DNA from: an uncultured Bryobacteraceae bacterium
GTDB lineage: Bacteria; Acidobacteriota; Terriglobia; Bryobacterales; Bryobacteraceae
Reading direction: 5' to 3'
Assembly: GCA_937924525.1 (NCBI GenBank)
Contig: CALDSU010000004.1
Span: 62,001-126,000, forward strand
DNA length: 64,000 nucleotides
Part shown: positions 58,247 to 64,000 of the stretch, piece by piece
How positions within the stretch are numbered: the first letter of the stretch is position 1
Layout of the letters: the number at the start of each line of letters is the position of its first letter
Position numbers and translations under genes: made by a program
Notes under the pieces: generated by a model
What the model was told of the DNA's origin: nothing
Databases searched by the model: none
The model's input: the letters and a program-made list of their open reading frames with translations, nothing else

Positions 58247-58818
58247 TGGCGGGCGAATCGATGCACAGCGTGGAGACGGCCGACGCCGGGCCGAGCCTTT
58301 ACGGGCTGCTGGCCGAGTTCGACAATCCCAACGACCTGGTGCGGGCGACCCGCCAGGCTTACGCCGCCGGGTACCGCAAGCTGGATGCGTACTCGCCTTA
58401 CCCGGTGGAGGAAGCCTGGGAGGCGATTCCGCATCACTCCAACCGGGTGCCGCTGGCCGTGCTGTGCGGCGCGCTGGCCGGCATGTGCGCCGGTTTCGGA
58501 TTACAGACGTGGGCCTCGACGATGTACTATCCGATGAACATCGGCGGCCGGCCGGACTTGAGCTGGCCTTCCTTCATCCCGATCACCTTCGAGCTGGCGG
58601 TGCTGTTTGCCTCGTTTGCGGCGGTGTTCGGCATGCTCATGATGAACGGGCTGCCGCAGCCTTATCATCCGCTGTTCAACTCGCCGCGTTTCGCGACCGC
58701 GTCGCGCGACCGGTTTTTCCTGTGCATCGAAGCGCAGGACCCCCTGTTTGACCGCCAGGACACGCTTCGTTTTCTGGCTTCCCTGGAACCTCGGGAGGTA
58801 GCCGAAGTTGAAAACTGA
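58246..58818 (+). CDS. actD: Alternative complex III membrane subunit (DUF3341)
   Basis: 190 residues with two TM helices (about 66-86 and 107-130). It begins with a conserved cytoplasmic domain containing [38 protein letters not shown], diagnostic of DUF3341/ActD, and ends with [21 protein letters not shown]. It is a structural subunit next to ActC. The ATG is joined to the actC stop (TAATG), and the 3' end overlaps actE by 11 nt. Confidence 0.93.
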   Translation: MAGESMHSVETADAGPSLYGLLAEFDNPNDLVRATRQAYAAGYRKLDAYSPYPVEEAWEAIPHHSNRVPLAVLCGALAGMCAGFGLQTWASTMYYPMNIGGRPDLSWPSFIPITFELAVLFASFAAVFGMLMMNGLPQPYHPLFNSPRFATASRDRFFLCIEAQDPLFDRQDTLRFLASLEPREVAEVEN

Positions 58819-59443
58819 ATCCCCCCGCCGTTCCCGCTGGCTGATGGCGGCGCCGCTGGTGTGGCTGGCGGTCACCGGCTGCCGGCAGGACATGCACGAT
58901 CAGCCGAGGTATGAGGCGCAGGAAGAGAGCAGGTTTTTCGAGGACCGGCGCGCGTCCCGCCCGCTGCCCGAAGGCGCCTTGGCCCGCGGCTTCCTCCGCC
59001 AGGACACGAAATTCTACCAAGGCAAAGACGGCGATCAGATGGTGAAGGAATTTCCCTTGCCGGTAACCGCCGCGCTGCTCGCGCGCGGCCAGGAGCGCTA
59101 CAACATCTACTGTTCGCCATGTCATGGCCAGACGGGGGACGGCAACGGCATGATCCCGAGCCGCGGCGCCAAGCACCCGCCGTCGTACCATCTCGACCGG
59201 CTGCGCGAGGCCCCGGTCGGCTATTTCTACGATGTGATTACCAACGGCTTCGGCGCGATGTATGACTACTCGGCGCAGATTCAGGACCCGCAGGATCGTT
59301 GGGCCATTGTGGCCTATATCCGCGTGTTGCAGCGGAGCCGATACGCGCCGGAAACCGACGCGCCGGCGGAGGAACGCAACCGCCTGGGACCGCCGCCCGC
59401 CAAGCCAGTGGTCCCAGCCGCCACCACGGGAGCCGCCCAATGA
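58808..59443 (+). CDS. actE: Alternative complex III monohaem cytochrome c lipoprotein
   Basis: 211 residues from a TTG inside the actD end. Signal with a lipobox at AVTGC (Cys25), then a class-I-like cytochrome c domain with the haem site CSPCH (Cys102, Cys105, His106) and distal Met151 in FGAMYDYS, and the [27 protein letters not shown] region typical of ActE. It should carry electrons from ActA to the oxidase. The stop overlaps the actF start (ATGA). Confidence 0.92.
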   Translation: MKTESPRRSRWLMAAPLVWLAVTGCRQDMHDQPRYEAQEESRFFEDRRASRPLPEGALARGFLRQDTKFYQGKDGDQMVKEFPLPVTAALLARGQERYNIYCSPCHGQTGDGNGMIPSRGAKHPPSYHLDRLREAPVGYFYDVITNGFGAMYDYSAQIQDPQDRWAIVAYIRVLQRSRYAPETDAPAEERNRLGPPPAKPVVPAATTGAAQ

Positions 59444-60633
59444 GCGCCATACCATATAACACCCCCGCCGAACTGCTCGGCGAAATGGACCGCACCCGGT
59501 CACGCTGGCTGCTCGCCGGCCTGCTTGGACTGGCCGCCGCCGCGGGCGGCTATTTCGCCGATCCGCAGCGTTTCTTTCAGTCCTATTTGTACGCTTACGT
59601 CTTTGTGTTCGGTTTGGCGATGGGCTCGCTGGCCCTGACGATGTTGAACCACCTGACGGGCGGCGCCTGGGGCATCATGATCCGCCGGATCCTGGAGGCC
59701 GGCTCGCGGACCTTCCCGCTGCTGCTTATCCTGTTTCTGCCGATCGCGCTGGGCGTGTTCCAGATCTTTCCCTGGGCGCCTCACGAGGTGGCCGAGCAGG
59801 ACCACCTGATCCACGAGAAGTCCGCGTATCTCAACGTGCCGTTCTTTTTCGCGCGGGTGGCCGGGTACTTTCTCATCTGCCTGTTTCTGTCGTTCCGCAT
59901 CAGCCGCCTCTCGGCCCAGCAGGACGAACACGGAGCGGAACCGTACTACACCAAACTTCAACGGTTGAGCGGGCCGGGGATCCTGCTGTACGGGCTTACC
60001 GTCACCTTCTTTTCGATCGACCTGATCATGTCTCTGGATCCCCACTGGTTCTCGACGATCTTCGGCATTTTGCTCCTGGGCTGCCAGGGCGTGAGCACAT
60101 TCGCTTTCGCGATCATGGTGCTGGTGTGGTTGATGCGGCAGCGGCCGATGTCGGAGGCCGTGCGCTCGGTTCATCTCCATGACCTAGGCAAGCTCATGTT
60201 TGCTTTCGTCAACCTCTTTGCGTATTTCAACTTCTCGCAGTTCCTGATCATCTGGTCAGGCAACCTGCCGGAAGAGACCACGTGGTATCTGAAGCGCACC
60301 ACCGGCGGCTGGCAGTACGTGAGCATCGCGATCATGGTCCTGCATTTCTTCGTGCCCTTCTTTCTCTTGCTGTCGCGGAATCTGAAGCGGACACCGGGTA
60401 AGGTGAGCAAAGTGGCGGGCTGGCTGATTTTCATGCAGCTCGTGAATGCCTATTGGCTGGTGATGCCGAGTTTCCATGAACGCGGTATTCACCTCCATTG
60501 GCTGGACGCAGCCACGCCTTTGGCGATTGGCGGGCTGTGGATGTGGGTGTTCCTGGGCCAGTTGAAGCAGCGGCCGTTGCTGCCGGTCGGGGACCCGATG
60601 CTCGAGGAGGCTTTGCACAGTGGCGGACACTAA
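59440..60633 (+). CDS. actF: Alternative complex III second NrfD-type membrane subunit
   Basis: 397 residues with about ten TM helices. It begins with a short cytoplasmic segment, then [31 protein letters not shown], and has [12 protein letters not shown], a [22 protein letters not shown] region and [39 protein letters not shown], diagnostic of ActF. It is the second quinol-site-type subunit, not redox active, probably part of proton translocation. It starts within the actE stop (ATGA) and overlaps the next gene by 14 nt. Confidence 0.93.
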   Translation: MSAIPYNTPAELLGEMDRTRSRWLLAGLLGLAAAAGGYFADPQRFFQSYLYAYVFVFGLAMGSLALTMLNHLTGGAWGIMIRRILEAGSRTFPLLLILFLPIALGVFQIFPWAPHEVAEQDHLIHEKSAYLNVPFFFARVAGYFLICLFLSFRISRLSAQQDEHGAEPYYTKLQRLSGPGILLYGLTVTFFSIDLIMSLDPHWFSTIFGILLLGCQGVSTFAFAIMVLVWLMRQRPMSEAVRSVHLHDLGKLMFAFVNLFAYFNFSQFLIIWSGNLPEETTWYLKRTTGGWQYVSIAIMVLHFFVPFFLLLSRNLKRTPGKVSKVAGWLIFMQLVNAYWLVMPSFHERGIHLHWLDAATPLAIGGLWMWVFLGQLKQRPLLPVGDPMLEEALHSGGH

Positions 60634-61069
60634 TTTCGAGTCGCACGTCGTACGCGGGGAACACGGGGCCCACGAAGCTTCCGACATCAACGTGATCTCC
60701 ATTTCGCGGTTTGGCATCTGGATTTCCGCCGTAACGCTGGCGTCGATGTTCGGGATGTGGTTTCTGCTCCAGTACCTGACCCACCGCGAAGAAGCGAAGA
60801 GCCCGGCGGCGCGCCCGATGGCGGCCGAAAATCCAATGAAGATGCCGCCCGCGCCAAACTTGCAGGGGACGCCGCGGCCGGACCTGAAGCAGTTTCTGGC
60901 CGCCGAGCAGCGGAAGGCTGCGGAGTACAAATGGGTGGACGGCGAGAAACGCATGATCCAGATTCCGGTGCAGCGGGCTCTGGAGTTGGTGGCGAAAGAG
61001 GGGCAATTGCCGGTCTGGACTCCGGCGGCGGTTCCGGCCGCCAAGGCGCCGGGGGGCGCCGCGCGATGA
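60620..61069 (+). CDS. Small membrane protein between actF and the SCO gene
   Basis: 149 residues from a GTG, overlapping actF by 14 nt. One TM helix (about 32-52: FGIWISAVTLASMFGMWFLLQYL) preceded by a short acidic N-terminus (HEASDINVISIS) and followed by a periplasmic-side tail rich in Pro and Ala with a conserved-looking KQFLAAEQRKAAEYKWVD. Position and layout suggest an ACIII accessory subunit (comparable to ActG) or an assembly factor. The sequence alone does not settle which. Confidence 0.7.
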   Translation: MADTNFESHVVRGEHGAHEASDINVISISRFGIWISAVTLASMFGMWFLLQYLTHREEAKSPAARPMAAENPMKMPPAPNLQGTPRPDLKQFLAAEQRKAAEYKWVDGEKRMIQIPVQRALELVAKEGQLPVWTPAAVPAAKAPGGAAR

Positions 61070-61905
61070 ACCTGGGGCGGCTAGCGGTTCTCCTCGCGGC
61101 GGGCGCGGGTGCGCTGGTGGCGCAACGCCCGCCTTCGAACTTCTTCCGCGAGCCCGTGGGGCGTCCTTCGACCATGAAGGATCCGCAACTGGAGGGCATC
61201 GGCATCGAGCAGCGGCTGAACGCCGCCCTGCCGTTGGACCTGGAATTCCGCGATGAAAACGGCGCCACGGTGACTTTACGCCGGTATTTCGGCGCTCGCC
61301 CGGTCGTGATCGCGCCGGTCTACTTCGAGTGTCCCATGCTGTGCACCCAGATTCTGAACGGGCTGGTGAGCAGCTTGAAAGCAGTGACGTTTGTATCCGG
61401 CGAAGATTTCGACGTGATCGCGGTGAGCTTCGACCCGGCCGAAGGTCCCGAGCTGGCCAGGAAGAAAAAGAATACCTACCTGACGCGTTTTGGCCGGAAA
61501 GGCGCGGAGCGGGGCTGGCACTTTCTGACGGGAGACGAAGCCAACATTAAGACGCTGATGGATGCGCTAGGTTTTCGCTATAAATACATACCGGAATCCA
61601 AGCAGTTCGCCCACGCCAGCGGAGTGATGGTGGCGACGCCCGATGGGAAGCTGTCGCGGTATCTTTACGGCGTCGAATACGAACCCCGGCACATGCGACT
61701 GGCGCTGGTGGAAGCCTCGCAAGGCAAGATCGGCTCACCCGTCGATCAGTTCCTGCTGTTCTGCTACCACTACGACCCCGCCACCGGGAAGTACAGCGCG
61801 GCGGCCTTGAATATCATCCGTTTGTTGGGGGTGCTCACGCTGGTGGCCCTCTTTTCGTTCATCTTCCTTAGCGCGCGCCGCAGCCCGGCGCAGAAGACGG
61901 CATAA
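61066..61905 (+). CDS. SCO1/SenC-family copper chaperone
   Basis: 279 residues: signal (about 1-19), thioredoxin-like domain with the copper-binding CxxxC in YFECPMLCTQI (Cys89, Cys93) and the third ligand His183 in FAHASGVMV, plus a C-terminal TM (about 247-270). SCO proteins deliver copper to the CuA centre of cytochrome c oxidase subunit II, whose gene follows 5 nt later. The C-terminal anchor is unusual for SCO1, which is normally anchored at its N-terminus, but it is seen in relatives of this sequence context. Confidence 0.9.
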   Translation: MNLGRLAVLLAAGAGALVAQRPPSNFFREPVGRPSTMKDPQLEGIGIEQRLNAALPLDLEFRDENGATVTLRRYFGARPVVIAPVYFECPMLCTQILNGLVSSLKAVTFVSGEDFDVIAVSFDPAEGPELARKKKNTYLTRFGRKGAERGWHFLTGDEANIKTLMDALGFRYKYIPESKQFAHASGVMVATPDGKLSRYLYGVEYEPRHMRLALVEASQGKIGSPVDQFLLFCYHYDPATGKYSAAALNIIRLLGVLTLVALFSFIFLSARRSPAQKTA

Positions 61906-61910
61906 TTCCC

Positions 61911-62921
61911 ATGGGCTCCATACCTTTCCTTCCTCCGTCGGCGTCCTCGGTCTCAGGCGAGGTGGACGCGTTCTACTTCTTCATGGTGGCGGTGACGGCG
62001 TTCTTCTCGCTGTTGGTGTTTGGCCTGGTGGTTTTCATGGCGGTCAAGTATCGCCGCAAGTCCGACCAGGACCAGCCCCGGGCGATCCTGGGCAGCGTGC
62101 CGCTGGAAATCGTCTGGACCGCCATTCCGTTCCTCATCGGCATGGTGATGTTCGGCTGGAGCGCGAAGATCTTTTTCACGATCATGACGCCCCCGGAGGA
62201 CGCCATCGAGATGTACGCCACCGGTAAGCAATGGATGTGGAAGATCCAGCACCGCAACGGCAAGCGCGAGATCAATGAACTGCACGTCCCGGTGGGCCAG
62301 GCGATCAAGCTCAAGATGACTTCGGAAGACGTCATCCACAGCTTTTTTGTCCCCGCCTTTCGCACGAAGATGGACGTGCTGCCCGGCCGCTACACGACCA
62401 CCTGGTTTCGGCCGACCAAGGTCGGCAAGTATCACCTGTTTTGCACCGAGTACTGCGGCACCAAGCACTCCGGGATGATTGGCTGGGTATATGTGATGCA
62501 ACCCGAGGACTACCAGAAGTGGCTGCAAGGCGACTCCGGGGAGGGGACGCTGGCGCAGCGGGGAGAAAAGTTGTTTAACGAACTGGGGTGCGCGAACTGC
62601 CATCGCACGGATGGCAAGGGGCGCGGCCCGTCGCTGGTGGGCGTCGCCGGGGAGATGGTGGAACTCGAACGCGGCGCTAAAGTGCTGGCCGACGAAGAGT
62701 ACTTGCGTGAATCCATCCTGAATCCGCAGGCCAAGCTGGTAGCCGGCTACCAGGGCATCATGCCGGTCTTCCAAGGCCTGGTCAGCGAAGATCAACTGCT
62801 CCAGTTGATCGAGTATTTGAAATCGATTGGCAAAACCCAGAAGGCGCCGGCCGCGAAACCCGCCGCGCCCGCCAGCCGCACCGCGGCGACTGCCGCCACT
62901 GTACAGGGGAAGGGATTATGA
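61911..62921 (+). CDS. coxB: Cytochrome c oxidase subunit II with fused cytochrome c
   Basis: 336 residues. Two TM helices (about 20-46 and 68-91) are followed by the cupredoxin domain with the full CuA set: His143, Cys178, Glu180, Cys182, His186 and Met189. A C-terminal cytochrome c domain has CANCH (Cys227, Cys230, His231) and a Met ligand probably in IMPVFQ. This is a caa3-type arrangement, so electrons from ActE can enter directly. A Pro/Ala-rich tail ends the protein. The stop overlaps the coxA start by 4 nt. Confidence 0.95.
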   Translation: MGSIPFLPPSASSVSGEVDAFYFFMVAVTAFFSLLVFGLVVFMAVKYRRKSDQDQPRAILGSVPLEIVWTAIPFLIGMVMFGWSAKIFFTIMTPPEDAIEMYATGKQWMWKIQHRNGKREINELHVPVGQAIKLKMTSEDVIHSFFVPAFRTKMDVLPGRYTTTWFRPTKVGKYHLFCTEYCGTKHSGMIGWVYVMQPEDYQKWLQGDSGEGTLAQRGEKLFNELGCANCHRTDGKGRGPSLVGVAGEMVELERGAKVLADEEYLRESILNPQAKLVAGYQGIMPVFQGLVSEDQLLQLIEYLKSIGKTQKAPAAKPAAPASRTAATAATVQGKGL

Positions 62922-64000
62922 GCACGGTATCGTCGACGATTCCCGAGGCGAAGCCGAACTATTTGACCTCGGACTTTAGCATCAAGTCCTGGCTGTTGAC
63001 CACCGACCACAAGCGGATCGGGATTCTCTACCTGATCTCGATTTCGCTCATGTTCCTGCTGGGTGGGATCCTGGCCGGGTTGATCCGCCTGGAACTGCTG
63101 ACTCCCACCGGAGACGTCTTCCAGCCGGAGAATTACAACAAGATTTTCACCATGCACGGCGTGGTGATGATCTTCTTCTTCCTGATCCCCTCGATCCCGG
63201 CGACGCTGGGGAACTTTCTGATTCCGCTGATGATCGGCGCGCGGGACTTGGCGTTTCCGCGTATCAACCTGCTGAGCTGGTACATATACCTGGTCGGTGG
63301 CGTCCTGACGCTCAGCGCGATGGCGCTGGGGGGCGTGGATACCGGTTGGACATTTTACACGCCCTACAGCAGTACGTACTCCAATACGTACGTCATGTTG
63401 ACCGCGCTCGGCGTGTTCGTTTCCGGGTTCTCGTCGATTCTTACGGGCCTGAACTTCATCGTCACCATTCACCGCATGCGGGCGCCGGGGCTGACGTGGT
63501 TTCGGCTGCCGCTCTTCGTCTGGGGTCACTACGCCACCAGCCTGATTATGATCCTGGGCACACCGGTGGTGGCGGTGACCATTTTGCTGGTGGCCCTCGA
63601 GCGCGGATTGCGGATCGGCTTCTTCGATCCGGCGCTAGGTGGCGACCCGGTGCTTTTTCAGCACTTGTTCTGGTTCTACTCTCACCCGGCTGTCTACATT
63701 ATGATTCTGCCGGGCATGGGCGTGCAAAGCGAGCTGATCGCGGCCATGTCCCGAAAGAAGGTCTTTGGCTACGAAGTGGTGGCCATTTCCAGCGTAGCAA
63801 TCGCCGTCATCGGTTTTCTGGTTTGGGGACACCATATGTTCGTCTCCAGCCAGAGTTGGTACGCAGGTCTGGTGTTCTCGTTCCTCAGCTTCCTGGTGGC
63901 CGTCCCCTCGGCAATCAAGGTGTTCAACTGGACGGCGACGCTTTACCGAGGATCCAACGCGTTCCTGACGCCCATGCTCTACGCGTACGGGTTCATCGGC
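62918..64000 (+). CDS. coxA: Cytochrome c oxidase subunit I (partial, cut by the window end)
   Basis: The first 361 residues of the haem-copper catalytic subunit, 5' complete. Haem a ligand His80 in FTMHGVVM, CuB ligand His256 in YSHPAVY with the cross-linking Tyr260, and CuB His305/His306 in WGHHMF are present. Tyr254-Ser255 replace the Glu of the A1-type GHPEVY, so this is an A2-type oxidase. The C-terminus, with the haem a3 ligand, lies beyond 64000. The ATG overlaps the coxB stop (ATGA). Confidence 0.95.
   Translation, partial: MSTVSSTIPEAKPNYLTSDFSIKSWLLTTDHKRIGILYLISISLMFLLGGILAGLIRLELLTPTGDVFQPENYNKIFTMHGVVMIFFFLIPSIPATLGNFLIPLMIGARDLAFPRINLLSWYIYLVGGVLTLSAMALGGVDTGWTFYTPYSSTYSNTYVMLTALGVFVSGFSSILTGLNFIVTIHRMRAPGLTWFRLPLFVWGHYATSLIMILGTPVVAVTILLVALERGLRIGFFDPALGGDPVLFQHLFWFYSHPAVYIMILPGMGVQSELIAAMSRKKVFGYEVVAISSVAIAVIGFLVWGHHMFVSSQSWYAGLVFSFLSFLVAVPSAIKVFNWTATLYRGSNAFLTPMLYAYGFIG

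Overview
The window is a GC-rich, densely coded bacterial chromosome segment with no rRNA, tRNA, CRISPR array or insertion sequence that I can see. The gene content points to Acidobacteriota, probably the Solibacter/Bryobacter branch. The evidence is a DUF1549/DUF1553 protein paired with tandem DUF1501 proteins, two secreted DUF1080 proteins, Tat-exported Gfo/Idh/MocA oxidoreductases with a xylose-isomerase-like TIM barrel, a sialate O-acetylesterase, and an alternative complex III operon running into an A2-type cytochrome c oxidase. This assignment is inference from gene families; no marker RNA is present.

Layout. 1-4720: the edge of a TIM-barrel isomerase gene, divergent from an exported RidA-like protein and an amidohydrolase, then a hybrid histidine kinase (minus) and a secreted DUF1080 protein. 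4818-8101: the tight operon ilvD-proC-ymdB. 8111-14274: a decayed PQQ-propeller gene, a DUF1549/DUF1553 cytochrome-like protein with frame breaks at both ends, and two tandem DUF1501 proteins. 14341-19035: a beta-helix protein, a split small membrane ORF, a single-ring Clp-type ATPase and an SDR (both minus), and a conserved acidobacterial protein overlapping the next gene. 18986-23803: a lytic transglycosylase and a second hybrid kinase. 23876-29772: housekeeping genes aroC-def-fmt-argJ, a small unknown and a YtcJ-type amidohydrolase. 29974-36038: a possible outer-membrane protein, then a minus-strand run ending in a cyclopropane-fatty-acid-synthase-like enzyme and a TIM barrel/oxidoreductase pair. 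36150-38553: cydAB. 38604-41424: a frameshifted deacetylase and a sialate esterase. 41428-44992 (minus): deoB-tpiA-TPR. 45083-50257: oxidoreductase, short MeaB GTPase, mtnP, a glycosyltransferase-like protein and a double DUF1080 protein. 50283-52793 (minus): a ParA-like ATPase fused to TPRs with a degenerate P-loop. 53087-64000: actABCDEF, a small membrane protein, a SCO protein, coxB and coxA (cut by the window end).

How the parts work together. The respiratory end is the clearest system. ActA-F should oxidise quinol and pass electrons through c-type haems (ActA pentahaem, ActE monohaem, CoxB C-terminal haem) to the CoxA haem-copper site, with the SCO protein assembling CuA. CydAB gives a separate bd-type quinol oxidase, so the chain is branched. 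The DUF1080, oxidoreductase and TIM-barrel genes fit extracytoplasmic oxidised-sugar metabolism. Several first-in-unit genes have a TATAAT-like box only 6-11 nt from the start codon, whereas internal genes have Shine-Dalgarno sequences, which suggests many leaderless transcripts. At least three genes carry indels, at least two of them in C runs, which may be real decay or consensus errors.

I found no clearly unprecedented multi-gene system. The best candidates for new biology are the degenerate ATPase-TPR protein, the mini-Clp with a ClpP-docking-like LGF tripeptide, the exported RidA-like protein without its key arginine, and the truncated MeaB.
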